22,613 nucleotides of DNA from a virus. Below the pieces are notes generated by a model, which saw nothing but the letters and a program-made list of their open reading frames with translations, was not told the DNA's origin and made no database searches. Position numbers and translations under genes: made by a program. Positions 1 to 7,265 of the stretch are shown here, piece by piece (the stretch's first letter is position 1; each line of letters starts with the position of its first letter). The DNA lies in IMG/VR virus record IMGVR_UViG_3300013120_000195, positions 1 through 22,613 of that record. One strand, given 5' to 3'.

Positions 1-2354
1 CCTTCGGTCTTCGGCGCTAGTTTCTTCTTGAGTTTTTTCTTCAGGCCGGACGGGGACTTTTGCGGCACGAGGGTCGCGCGGAACTCTTCGAGGTGCCTCA
101 CAGTGACCGTGCGGTCCACCGCAGACTTCAGCCAAGGGCTGTGCGTCACGAGAGTTACGGGGCATTCCGCTGCGATCTCCTGCAGGAGCGAGACCACGGA
201 TTCGCACCCCGCCTTGTCGAGTCCGTCGAACAGCTCGTCCGCCATGAATTGCCTGAAGGACTTTGCGGAGCGTTGCCCCACGATCTCCCGGAAGGCCAGT
301 AGCAGCGCGAGGTCGAGGCGTCGCTTCTGCCCCTTCGACGCGCCCGCGTACGAGGAGCAGCACCCGGGAATCCCACCCTCGACGGTCAGCTTCTCGCGCG
401 TCACGTCCTTGGACTTCAGCTTCGTCGTCGCCTGCAGGCGAACCTTCGCACCCGCACCAAGCAGGACCTGCGCATACGCAGTCGCCCGCTTGTTGATCGC
501 GGGGATCTCCGCTTCGATCAGGAAGGACTTGAGCCCTGCGTGGCCGAAGCCCTCAACCCAAAACTCCAGACGGGCCGCTCCGTCCTTCAGCACGCCCAGC
601 TTCTCGTCGGCCTTCTCGATCGCGGCCTCCTTCTCCTCGACCTGCGCGTCGATCGTCCCCTGCTGCTGTTGGAACACGGCCCAGCGATCGTCCGCCGTCT
701 TCGCCTCCGCCTTCGCCGTGGCGAGCTTCACCTCCAATGCCTGTAGCGCGGCCTGCTCCGCCTCCACGTCGGCCTCCGCCAGCGCCACCGCCGGGGACTG
801 CGGCTCCAACGGCTGCTCCAGGTCGTCCCGTTGACTTTCGAGCTTCTCCGCCGACCCCAGCGCCTCGTCCCGCGAAGACTCATGCTGGTCGATCTCCGCC
901 CCGAGTACGCCGCGCGCCTTGTGCTTCAGCTCGTCAGTCACGGGCTGGGTGCAGGTGGGGCACTCGCCCTCCAAACCCTCCAACGCCGTCAGCCGCTTCT
1001 TGAGCTGCTGCGCGTTCGCGTTCGTCGCCACGGCGTGCTGCTTCGCCGCCTGCGCCTCCGAGTCCAGCGAGGCGAACAGCTCCTCGTACTCCACGAGCAG
1101 CGCCTCGAACGCTTCCTGGTCCGCCTGCGCGTTCGCCTGCGCCACGAGCAGGTCGTCCTCAGCCTTCCCCACGCGGCCCTTGCGCGTCGCCACGGCAGCC
1201 GACAGCCGCTTGTATCGTAGCGCAGTCACGTCCCGCTCCAGCTCCAACGCCTCCGGGTCGCTGCCCGCCTGCAGGACCTGCCAGTCGTGCTGAATCTGCT
1301 CCAGTGCGGTCTGCGCCTTGCCGCGCGTCACCTCCAGCTCGCCGATCTCCTTGAGGAAGATCCCAAGGCGTACCTTCGCAACCGACTGCGCCTGCGCGTA
1401 CAGCTCCAGCCCGAGGATGCGCTCAAGGATCTGCTTCCGCTCCGCGTCCGGCGCAGCGAAGAACGATCGGATGTCCTCACGGGCACCGAAGGCCACCGAG
1501 TTGCAGAAGGTGTGGAAGTCGATCCCGAGCATCGTCTCGACCGCCTGCTGCGTCTCCGCGTCGGTGCCGCGCGTCACGTCCTCGGTGCCGACCTGCAGAT
1601 AGAGGTGGTTCTTGTGCTGCGGGTGCCGCCGGTAGCGGGTGACGGTGATCGGCTCGGGGCCGCCGTCGATGCAGACGCGGACGAAGGTGCCGCTCTTGGA
1701 GCCGATGCGCACCACGTCGTCGCCCTTGAAGTCCGAGCGGATGCCGCGTCCGAACAGGCACCACGAGACGCCGTCGTACAGCATCGACTTCCCCGAGCCG
1801 TTCGAGTTGCTGCCGGGCTTCCAGACGATCACACCGTCGATGCCCGTCAAGCCCGGCAGGGAGAAGTCGAATTCCTCCGTGTCGAACGGCCCGAAGTTCC
1901 GGTACAGCACCTTCCCGATCCGCAAGCTGGGCAGCTCCGCCTTCTTCTTCACAGGCCCCTCATCTTCGAAGTTGTGGGTGTGCCCCAACGCCTCCGGTTC
2001 GAACACGTCCGCGAGATTCAGTAGCCCATCCCGCAGCCAATCCAGGCCGGGGATCTCCACCGACAGGTTGATGCTGATGGAGTCCCCGGGGGAGAGGTAC
2101 GCGGCAGACGAAGTGAACGACCCCCACGGCGTCTCCGTGACGACGTTCCCCTTCGGGGTGAGAATCCGAACCACCGTCGGCGATCCCGTCGAGTCGACTT
2201 CGAGAATGCCGTGCAGTTCGAGGGAGTTTGAGACCTTGCCCTGCGTCCCGACCAAGGTCCCCGGAATCACACCCTCTGCGAGAATGCACTCCGACCCGTC
2301 GAGGACCTGGACGATCGCCCCGGGTCCCTTGGGTTCTTTCCCGACGAGGGCCAC
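1..2354 (-). CDS. SbcC/Rad50-like (T4 gp46-like) recombination ATPase, 3' end cut by window edge
   Basis: This is the large SMC-like ATPase partner of the SbcD/Mre11-like nuclease encoded upstream; in this family the pair processes DNA ends for recombination. About 784 codons are visible and the gene runs off at position 1. Visible motifs, numbered from the GTG at 2354, are a Walker A (PGSNSNGSGKS, about 180-190), long coiled-coil arms, a zinc-hook CPTC (C465, C468), a signature-like GASKGQKRRLDLAL and a Walker B FMADELFDGLD (D706, E707). The C-terminus becomes lysine-rich (LKKKLKKKL). The frame opens at GTG 2354, one base beyond the upstream TAA, but that start has no good ribosome binding site and would put Walker A about 130 residues too far in. 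GTG 1952, preceded by GAGGGG, would give the usual spacing. The first 134 codons are therefore either a fused domain or an untranslated open stretch. Function is near certain; the start is not. Confidence 0.93.
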   Translation of the reverse strand, partial: MALVGKEPKGPGAIVQVLDGSECILAEGVIPGTLVGTQGKVSNSLELHGILEVDSTGSPTVVRILTPKGNVVTETPWGSFTSSAAYLSPGDSISINLSVEIPGLDWLRDGLLNLADVFEPEALGHTHNFEDEGPVKKKAELPSLRIGKVLYRNFGPFDTEEFDFSLPGLTGIDGVIVWKPGSNSNGSGKSMLYDGVSWCLFGRGIRSDFKGDDVVRIGSKSGTFVRVCIDGGPEPITVTRYRRHPQHKNHLYLQVGTEDVTRGTDAETQQAVETMLGIDFHTFCNSVAFGAREDIRSFFAAPDAERKQILERILGLELYAQAQSVAKVRLGIFLKEIGELEVTRGKAQTALEQIQHDWQVLQAGSDPEALELERDVTALRYKRLSAAVATRKGRVGKAEDDLLVAQANAQADQEAFEALLVEYEELFASLDSEAQAAKQHAVATNANAQQLKKRLTALEGLEGECPTCTQPVTDELKHKARGVLGAEIDQHESSRDEALGSAEKLESQRDDLEQPLEPQSPAVALAEADVEAEQAALQALEVKLATAKAEAKTADDRWAVFQQQQGTIDAQVEEKEAAIEKADEKLGVLKDGAARLEFWVEGFGHAGLKSFLIEAEIPAINKRATAYAQVLLGAGAKVRLQATTKLKSKDVTREKLTVEGGIPGCCSSYAGASKGQKRRLDLALLLAFREIVGQRSAKSFRQFMADELFDGLDKAGCESVVSLLQEIAAECPVTLVTHSPWLKSAVDRTVTVRHLEEFRATLVPQKSPSGLKKKLKKKLAPKTE

Positions 2355-2813
2355 TTACCGCGCGGCAGGAAGGGCCTTGCCGAAGACCTCGCGCTCCCAC
2401 TTCCGCCTTTCGACGATGCAGAGGCGCAGAGCCTCCTGGTAGCCGTACACGGCGATCGAGCGCGTCAGCGTGCGCCTCACGCCGCTCGCGTTGATCCGCG
2501 CCTGGAAGGCCGGAGAGTTCGTCTCGCCGCCCGGCAAGTACCCGATCCCGGTCGGCAACCCCCGGGAGGACTTGTCGCTGCGCGGCTGCACGTAGACCTT
2601 GCCCGCGTACGTCGCGGGCGGGAGGCCCAGCTCCCGGCGCGTCCTGTTGATCCAACGGATCGCCGCCTTCTTGGCTTTCGCCATCCCACCGTGCGTCGCC
2701 GCACCGTGCCACTTCGAGAAGTTCGTCCCGAACGCGCACACTCGTCCGAGATACCCGCGATGCCGACATCGCTGGCTCGGGAAGTGCGTGTCCACTCTTG
2801 AAAGGCCCTTCAT
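2355..2813 (-). CDS. Tandem AP2-like DNA-binding domain protein
   Basis: The 152-residue product starts at ATG 2813, which overlaps the previous stop as ATGA and follows a G-rich ribosome binding site. Two segments resemble AP2-type integrase-like DNA-binding folds (three strands then a helix). The first is residues 1-65, beginning KGLSRVDT and ending in a helix around KKAAIRWINRTRREL. The second is about residues 78-140, with GIGYLPGG, then FQARINASGVRRT, then a helix containing YQEALRLCIVERRKWE. Phage AP2 domains are usually found in homing endonucleases or as stand-alone DNA binders; no nuclease motif is visible here. It may be a DNA-binding regulator or a homing-endonuclease remnant. The assignment rests on pattern resemblance only. 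Confidence 0.6.
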   Translation of the reverse strand: MKGLSRVDTHFPSQRCRHRGYLGRVCAFGTNFSKWHGAATHGGMAKAKKAAIRWINRTRRELGLPPATYAGKVYVQPRSDKSSRGLPTGIGYLPGGETNSPAFQARINASGVRRTLTRSIAVYGYQEALRLCIVERRKWEREVFGKALPAAR

Positions 2814-2974
2814 GCCAGCACCCCCATCAAAGCGGCTCCGAGAGCCAAGCCCGTGAGAGCGCAGACAGAGGCGACCACCCACCACGGCAATCGGCGGCGG
2901 GGAACCTCGCCCGCGATCCGCGCCGCCATCTCCGGCGAGGCGTAGCGCAGGCTGTCCAGTGTCTGCGGTTTCAT
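2810..2974 (-). CDS. Small single-pass membrane protein (54 aa)
   Basis: The ATG at 2974 overlaps the stop of the preceding gene (ATGA) and follows GAGGAAAG at good spacing. The TGA overlaps the next ATG at 2813. The product has a charged N-terminal half (starting MKPQTLDSLRYASPEM) with a Pro-Arg-rich turn, then one hydrophobic segment at about residues 29-53 that reaches the C-terminus. This suggests a tail-anchored or single-pass inner-membrane protein with its N-terminus in the cytoplasm. No family is recognised. Translational coupling on both sides supports it being real. Confidence 0.7.
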   Translation of the reverse strand: MKPQTLDSLRYASPEMAARIAGEVPRRRLPWWVVASVCALTGLALGAALMGVLA

Positions 2975-3111
2975 AGTTTCGCTTTCCTCATGGCGTCAAG
3001 CCGAGTCGGACGGGAACGCGGCCGACGCCCTACCGCGATCCCCACAATGAAAGCCACGAGGCAAAGCCACGCGACCTCGATCCAATGGAAGGTCAGCTCC
3101 TCGCACCCCAT
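2971..3111 (-). CDS. Small single-pass membrane protein (46 aa)
   Basis: The ATG at 3111 lies inside the end of the upstream gene with AAGG eight bases before it; the TGA overlaps the next start as ATGA. The product begins MGCEELTFHW, has one transmembrane segment (about IEVAWLCLVAFIVGIAVG, residues 11-28) and ends in a strongly basic tail (RRPRSRPTRLDAMRKAKL). By the positive-inside rule the tail should face the cytoplasm. No family is recognised. It sits next to another tiny membrane protein, so the two may act together, but that is only inferred from position. Confidence 0.68.
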   Translation of the reverse strand: MGCEELTFHWIEVAWLCLVAFIVGIAVGRRPRSRPTRLDAMRKAKL

Positions 3112-3497
3112 ACGTCGACCTTGTGACGTTCGAGCGAGTCGATCAACTGGTCGACGGCCCGGCGGCTCTTCATCCGCAGGCCGACGGTGGGCACCTCGTC
3201 GATGATGAGCATGAGGACCACGGCCTCGGGAGGCGTGCGGTCCGGCACCGGGTCCGACGACCATGAGAGCACGTCGTAGCCGACCAGCGCCATGTCGGGC
3301 AGCGGCGGCATCACTCCCGAGCCGTGCGGTTCCGGGAGAGGTCTGCGCTTCCCGCACGGGAGCCCGCCGATGAACTCCGCCGCGTCCTGCGTCGCCTCGT
3401 CGTACCCGTGCCGTTCGCGCAGCACCTTGATGATCGCGGCCAGCTTGTTCCCCAACCGCTCCGCGACCGCGCTGTCAGGTTCTCTCGTCTCACTCAT
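3093..3497 (-). CDS. Hypothetical protein (134 aa)
   Basis: The ATG at 3497 overlaps the stop of the SbcD-like gene as ATGA. The N-terminal part (residues 1-45) is a predicted helix (SETREPDSAVAERLGNKLAA). A Pro/Gly-rich middle follows, then a strand-rich C-terminal half (AVVLMLIIDEVPTVGLRMKS) ends in a helix (AVDQLIDSLERHKVDVWG). The C-terminal pattern of two strands followed by a helix recalls small unknown phage proteins, but no function can be given. Its last 19 bases overlap the start of the next small membrane gene. Confidence 0.72.
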   Translation of the reverse strand: MSETREPDSAVAERLGNKLAAIIKVLRERHGYDEATQDAAEFIGGLPCGKRRPLPEPHGSGVMPPLPDMALVGYDVLSWSSDPVPDRTPPEAVVLMLIIDEVPTVGLRMKSRRAVDQLIDSLERHKVDVWGARS

Positions 3498-4516
3498 AGC
3501 TTCGCTTGCTCCAGTAGCTCCAGGCCGAGATCCACAAGGCTCGCGGCGACCAGCTCATCCTTCTCCGTGATCCCTTGGTACTCGACGTATGCCGCCAGCG
3601 CCTCCTCGTGCGAGTCGCTGCTGTGAACATCGAGGCGCGGGTCGTCGTCGTCGAACTCGACGACGGTGGACTCGACCTTCTGCGTCTGCGCCACAGCCTC
3701 CTCGAACTTGGCGCTCGCGTCCGCCGGGTCTTCGAGTTGCACGCGCACGAAGTCACACTCGCGCACGCCGGACAGATCGGCATCCGCATCGTTGACGATG
3801 ATGAAGCGCGGGGACTCCGTGTTCTCGACCAGCGTCACGGGCGGAGAGTCCGCAGCGTCATAGATCAGGAAGCCCCGCAGCCCCCCCGCGTCGCCGTAGT
3901 GCCACTGCATCGGCGCACCGCAGTACCGGATCTTGCCGTCCAGGAGCGAGATCGGTTCGTGAACGTCGCCGAGGATGATCCGGTGCCAGTGGTCCGGCAT
4001 CAGGTCTGCGATCGCGCGGCCCTTGCCGGTCGGCACCGCGCCCTCCACGAGACAGTGAGAGAGCAGTACCTGCGCACCGCCGTGCTGCACGAGCTTCTTC
4101 ACGCCCGCGCGGAACGCAGCGTCGTCCTCGACCCACGGCATGAACGCGAAGCCCTCCGAGACGGCGGGCTCGTCGTACACGTCGGCCATCCCGCCGAACA
4201 CCTGCAGGCTCGTGTACTGAGGCGTGCGCAGGTAGCTGTCGTGGTTCCCGGCGAGGATCTTGACCGGCATCTCAGCCGCCGCAGCCGCCACGGTGCGACA
4301 GACCTGATCGAGCACCGACACGTCGATCTCCGTGCGCGAGTCGAACACGTCGCCGAGGATGATGAGTCCGTCACACCCCTCCTCCTGCGCCTTCTCGACG
4401 ACCCACTCGAAGCAACGCACCGCGTCGACGAGGCGCGTCGAGAGCCCCGTCGAGTTGATGGTGGCGTAGCGGAGCTGCTGGTCGAACTGCGTGTCACCCG
4501 TGATCGCCCAACGCAT
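3494..4516 (-). CDS. SbcD/Mre11-like (T4 gp47-like) metallophosphoesterase nuclease
   Basis: This 340-residue protein is a calcineurin-like phosphoesterase, the nuclease partner expected for the SbcC/Rad50-like ATPase downstream. Motifs in order are GDTQFD (D8, Q10), GDVFD (D56, D59), GNHD (N91, H92, D93), LLSHC (H154) and LGDVH (D184, H186), followed by RYCGAPMQW, equivalent to the family's product-loop region. The histidine normally found in motif I (DxH) is replaced by glutamine. The C-terminal 130 residues would form the capping or ATPase-binding part, with an acidic patch (FDDDDPRLD). The start overlaps the upstream stop as TGATG and the stop overlaps the next ATG. The sbcD and sbcC genes are separated here by four small genes rather than adjacent. 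Confidence 0.93.
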   Translation of the reverse strand: MRWAITGDTQFDQQLRYATINSTGLSTRLVDAVRCFEWVVEKAQEEGCDGLIILGDVFDSRTEIDVSVLDQVCRTVAAAAAEMPVKILAGNHDSYLRTPQYTSLQVFGGMADVYDEPAVSEGFAFMPWVEDDAAFRAGVKKLVQHGGAQVLLSHCLVEGAVPTGKGRAIADLMPDHWHRIILGDVHEPISLLDGKIRYCGAPMQWHYGDAGGLRGFLIYDAADSPPVTLVENTESPRFIIVNDADADLSGVRECDFVRVQLEDPADASAKFEEAVAQTQKVESTVVEFDDDDPRLDVHSSDSHEEALAAYVEYQGITEKDELVAASLVDLGLELLEQAKL

Positions 4517-4908
4517 CAGCCCTCCCCCACGTTCCGCGCCGCCATGTCACGCGCCCAGGACATGAGGTGATCGGCCTCGGACTCGCTGGGGTCGCCACCC
4601 TTGAGACGCCGGAAGACGATCGGCCTCTGCGACTCCCGCGCGTGCTGGATGTCCTCGCACACTCCCTGCGAAAGCCCGTTGTCGACGTACACCGCGACCA
4701 AGTCGCTCCGGTCGATCCACGCCCACCCGGCCTCCATACCCCACCGCCGCTGCGTCTCGATGCTGTCGTCGAGAACCTGGGGGTACAGGAGATGCGACGC
4801 GAAGGGAGCCTCCCCTCGGAACAAACAGTCGCGGAGCGCAGCCCGCGCGTAGTCGAGGTTCGCCTCCACGTCCCCGGAGAACGGCGACAAGACTGCGACG
4901 TGCCTCAT
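4516..4908 (-). CDS. DUF7768 / nucleoside 2-deoxyribosyltransferase-like protein
   Basis: The 130-residue product begins with a strand and loop typical of nucleoside 2-deoxyribosyltransferase-like Rossmannoid proteins (VAVLSPFSGDVEANLDYARA). It continues with a hydrophobic HLLYPQVLDD, an RRWGMEAGWAWIDRSD segment and VAVYVDNGLSQGVCEDIQHA, where DNGLSQGV resembles the substrate-binding SxG loop. In such proteins the fold binds or cleaves nucleosides or nucleotides. A role in phage nucleotide metabolism or NAD-type sensing is possible but unproven. It is coupled to its neighbours on both sides by ATGA and TGATG overlaps. Confidence 0.72.
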   Translation of the reverse strand: MRHVAVLSPFSGDVEANLDYARAALRDCLFRGEAPFASHLLYPQVLDDSIETQRRWGMEAGWAWIDRSDLVAVYVDNGLSQGVCEDIQHARESQRPIVFRRLKGGDPSESEADHLMSWARDMAARNVGEG

Positions 4909-5111
4909 GCCTTCGCCTCCGCTGCGCGAGCCGCGTCGACCTCGGACTCGTCCACATAGAAGCGGTCGGTGTCCATCTTGCGGAGCAGGCCAGAGATCAC
5001 CTTCTCCGTTCGACGTTCCCCGAGGGAGGTCAGCGCGATCCGCCGGACCTCCTCGTCCGTCTCAATCTCCCGCACGATCAGGTGCGCCTTCGCCTTTTGC
5101 TTCTTCGCCAT
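4905..5111 (-). CDS. Small basic hypothetical protein (68 aa)
   Basis: The ATG at 5111 follows GAGGAAGG closely and lies inside the end of the upstream gene. The TGA overlaps the next ATG (ATGA). The product starts MAKKQKAKAHLIVREIETDE, a basic N-terminus running into mixed-charge helices, and ends with an Ala/Glu-rich helix (SEVDAARAAEAKA). No family is recognised. The short basic N-terminus echoes, weakly, the lysine-rich tails elsewhere in the window. Confidence 0.7.
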   Translation of the reverse strand: MAKKQKAKAHLIVREIETDEEVRRIALTSLGERRTEKVISGLLRKMDTDRFYVDESEVDAARAAEAKA

Positions 5112-5322
5112 CGCCTTCCTCTTCAGGGTCGTGCCCGGGGAGCCACTCGACGCGAGTGCGATCCTCGTACACGTCGATGAATCCGATCTGAGTACCGCCC
5201 CGCAGAATGGGGAGGTTGCCCGTGTTCGCCTTGGTCCTCGTTCCGATCACGTCGTCCGGCTGCAAGCCCATCAGGACTCGCTGCAGGTGCGCGACGGTCA
5301 CGAATGGATGCGTAGTGCTCAC
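5062..5322 (-). CDS. Hypothetical protein (86 aa)
   Basis: The start ATG at 5322 overlaps the stop of the upstream membrane-protein gene by the ATGA pattern. The N-terminal 60 residues look like a compact alpha/beta domain (FVTVAHLQRVLMGLQPDDVI, then GGTQIGFIDVYEDRTRVEWL). The C-terminus is charged and disordered (DPEEEGDGEEAKGEGAPD). The last 50 bases overlap the next gene, a larger overlap than elsewhere in this block. Function unknown. Confidence 0.65.
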   Translation of the reverse strand: MSTTHPFVTVAHLQRVLMGLQPDDVIGTRTKANTGNLPILRGGTQIGFIDVYEDRTRVEWLPGHDPEEEGDGEEAKGEGAPDRAGD

Positions 5323-5510
5323 TCAGGCTCCTCCCGCGTCAGGCGACGAGGACCCGCCGTGCGTGCGCGCTGGTTGGTCTCGTGCATCACCGCAACGCAG
5401 ACGACCAGCATCGGGAAGATCGCCCACCACACGCGCAGGCCCGGAGCCCAGCACACGATGGCGGCGAAAGAGAGGAGGCCGCTCGTGGCGGCGAGAGCGT
5501 TCGTCAGCAT
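5319..5510 (-). CDS. Small membrane protein, two predicted TM segments (63 aa)
   Basis: The product has two hydrophobic stretches, about residues 3-22 (TNALAATSGLLSFAAIVCWA) and 26-43 (VWWAIFPMLVVCVAVM), separated by a short GLR turn, and a polar basic-acidic tail (RARTAGPRRLTREEPE). This predicts a hairpin membrane protein with the tail in the cytoplasm. The start at 5510 overlaps the end of the zinc-ribbon gene by seven bases, and the stop overlaps the next ATG. It is too small and lone to call a holin; no lysis genes are nearby. Confidence 0.68.
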   Translation of the reverse strand: MLTNALAATSGLLSFAAIVCWAPGLRVWWAIFPMLVVCVAVMHETNQRARTAGPRRLTREEPE

Positions 5511-5728
5511 TTCCGTTCCTCCTTGAAGACGGGGGTTCCCTCACGAATCAGACTGCCACAGCGTCGGACGTTCAACGCGCGCTGTCGACCTCGACCGAGG
5601 GAAAGCAGCGAGTGCCCACACACCGGGCACTGCGCAAGCCGCAGAGGTCCACGACCCGGGCCGCGAACCCAACGGTACCAGTCCATGCAACGCGGGCAGT
5701 AGGCGTCGACGGTTTTGTTCGTCGGCAC
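5504..5728 (-). CDS. Zinc-ribbon protein (74 aa)
   Basis: Two cysteine pairs, CPRC (C11, C14) and CPVCG (C34, C37), spaced 19 residues apart, are a standard zinc-ribbon arrangement. A basic Arg-rich segment between and after them (GRGRQRALNVRRC) would suit nucleic-acid binding. The likely role is a small DNA- or RNA-binding or protein-docking factor; no specific family is recognised. It starts at ATG 5728, three bases after the stop of the preceding gene. Confidence 0.7.
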   Translation of the reverse strand: MPTNKTVDAYCPRCMDWYRWVRGPGRGPLRLAQCPVCGHSLLSLGRGRQRALNVRRCGSLIREGTPVFKEERKC

Positions 5729-5731
5729 GCC

Positions 5732-6094
5732 TCACTCCGATCGGGCCTCACGCTTCTGCCGCGCCCTCTCCTCCTTCGACATCAGGAGGTACACATCGGG
5801 GTCCTTGCCGTACACCGCACGCAGCGCCGGGTCTTCCACGCCGCTGCTCAGGTCGATCACGAACTGCTCGCCGCGCCTCTCCGCCGCGAGGATCGCGTCG
5901 CGCGGAGGCATCCTCCACGCGATCCCCTCGGGAGGGATGACATCCGGGGTGATGATATGCACGTCGGCTTCGGCGTCCTCGGAGACGAGAGGACGGGGCT
6001 GCGTCAGGGAAAGACGAGTCCCCACGACGCAAGCAAGCCACACGAGAACGAGAACGCCGCAGATGGCGGCGAAGAGAGTGATGTAGGGATTCAT
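5732..6094 (-). CDS. Single-pass membrane protein with soluble C-terminal domain (120 aa)
   Basis: ATG 6094 is chosen because it overlaps the upstream TGA as ATGA. An open extension further upstream only shadows that gene. The N-terminus is a transmembrane or uncleaved signal segment (YITLFAAICGVLVLVWLACVV, about residues 4-23). The rest is soluble: an acidic stretch (VSEDAEADVHIITPDVIPP), a mixed alpha/beta region, and a charged C-terminal helix (SKEERARQKREARSE). No enzyme motif is seen and the function is unknown. Confidence 0.68.
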   Translation of the reverse strand: MNPYITLFAAICGVLVLVWLACVVGTRLSLTQPRPLVSEDAEADVHIITPDVIPPEGIAWRMPPRDAILAAERRGEQFVIDLSSGVEDPALRAVYGKDPDVYLLMSKEERARQKREARSE

Positions 6095-7014
6095 AGGTCG
6101 AGACGGACTTTGTAGTGATGCTTGCCCAGTTGAGCCTCGGAGGGTCCGACCCACTTCGCGGGGATGCGGATGATCTTCCCGGCCGCCTTGGGCCATCGTT
6201 CATGGTCTTCAGGGTACCTGCGGTAGTGAGCCCGGCGGTGGTGCGCCGTCGGGCTCTTTCGTTGGCGACCCGGAGCCTCTTCGACAGGCTCGGGCAGAGG
6301 GAGCATCGTGCGGATCTCCGTCACGGTGCGAAGGTGGAAGCGCGGACGTGCGTCCGAGCGAGCGATGCGCCCCTTCCGCTTCTCGGTTCGCGGTGGTATC
6401 TGCTCGACCACGAAGCGGTGAGGGGTATTGAAGTACATGATCTCCTCGATCGCCGCCCGCGCATTCCGTACGCCGCTGCGAGTGACCATCTCAGCGTCGT
6501 GCTTCGCCACGGCAGGCGGGACGATCATCGCATTCTTCGTAGCGGTGAAGTTGAGGTCGACCCAGCCCCGGAACTGCGCGCCGAGCTTGGACGCGCGCCC
6601 CGGCGTGAGTTCCTCTCCTTCGATCCAACCCATCGACACCATGATCGCACCCTTCGGGATGCTGCTGGGGTCCCTGGGTGGGCCGTACTGCTGAACCAGC
6701 TTCTCCCAGTCCTCGAAGGCTTCGTTCCGTCCGGGCAGCGGCATCCCCTCGATGAAGTACCGACGAGCGGCGCAGCCTTGCTGGTCGCGCTCCGCATCCC
6801 ACAGCACGATGCACGAGCCTGGGTCCTCGATCGCAACGTAGGGGAAGGGAAGGAAGAACGAGTCCCACACGAACTGCACGTCGTCCTCGTCAAACTCCTT
6901 CGGCAGCACCTCGTGCGCGACGCCGGGGAACTCAAACAGCTTCGCCTGACGCATGACGGGCCTCGCCTGCGGAAGCCACTTCTCGATCACGCCTGCGAGC
7001 TTGTCGAAGATCAC
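6091..7014 (-). CDS. Hypothetical phage protein (307 aa)
   Basis: The frame has good codon character and is coupled at both ends by ATGA overlaps. The N-terminal two thirds looks like a globular alpha/beta domain (FFLPFPYVAIEDPGSCIVLWD, MVSMGWIEGEE). A basic linker follows (RTEKRKGRIARSDARPRF), then a His/Arg-rich C-terminal module (HHRRAHYRRYPED, GKIIRIPAKWVGPSE, GKHHYKVRLDL). Similar short C-terminal modules occur in uncharacterised phage proteins, where they may bind nucleic acid. No catalytic motif is recognised. Confidence 0.72.
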   Translation of the reverse strand: MIFDKLAGVIEKWLPQARPVMRQAKLFEFPGVAHEVLPKEFDEDDVQFVWDSFFLPFPYVAIEDPGSCIVLWDAERDQQGCAARRYFIEGMPLPGRNEAFEDWEKLVQQYGPPRDPSSIPKGAIMVSMGWIEGEELTPGRASKLGAQFRGWVDLNFTATKNAMIVPPAVAKHDAEMVTRSGVRNARAAIEEIMYFNTPHRFVVEQIPPRTEKRKGRIARSDARPRFHLRTVTEIRTMLPLPEPVEEAPGRQRKSPTAHHRRAHYRRYPEDHERWPKAAGKIIRIPAKWVGPSEAQLGKHHYKVRLDL

Positions 7015-7247
7015 GCGACGACCTCTCCTAGAAACCGGAGGACCTGCTGCGCGCAGCGGTGGCGAACCTTCAGCGCCACCTGCTCCAGCGCCAGCGGCGC
7101 GTTGATGTGTACGTCGGCGGGCTTGTAGTGGAAGCGCGGGTCCGCCTCCACCTCAGTGATCTCGACACGCGCCCACCCGCGCACAGAGCGCACGCGCTCC
7201 GCGTCGGTCTCGAAGACGAAGGTGGGCTGTTCTCCCTGTCCGGTCAT
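7011..7247 (-). CDS. Hypothetical protein (78 aa)
   Basis: ATG 7247 follows GAGGTAGGA at suitable spacing and the TGA overlaps the next start. The sequence alternates predicted strands (TFVFETDAERVRSVRGW, ARVEITEVE) with a C-terminal helix (LALEQVALKVRHRCAQQVLR). No domain is recognised. It is the first gene of the tightly coupled block that runs down to the SbcC-like gene. Confidence 0.7.
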   Translation of the reverse strand: MTGQGEQPTFVFETDAERVRSVRGWARVEITEVEADPRFHYKPADVHINAPLALEQVALKVRHRCAQQVLRFLGEVVA

Positions 7248-7265
7248 TGGTCCTACCTCACTCGG

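Noticed and set aside
28-834. Plus-strand frame with Ser/Ala-rich product
   Set aside because: Antisense to the ATPase head of the SbcC-like gene, whose Walker B and signature motifs are clear.
5319-5510. Holin
   Set aside because: Two TM segments fit, but no endolysin or spanin gene is nearby and the gene is buried in an operon of unknowns.
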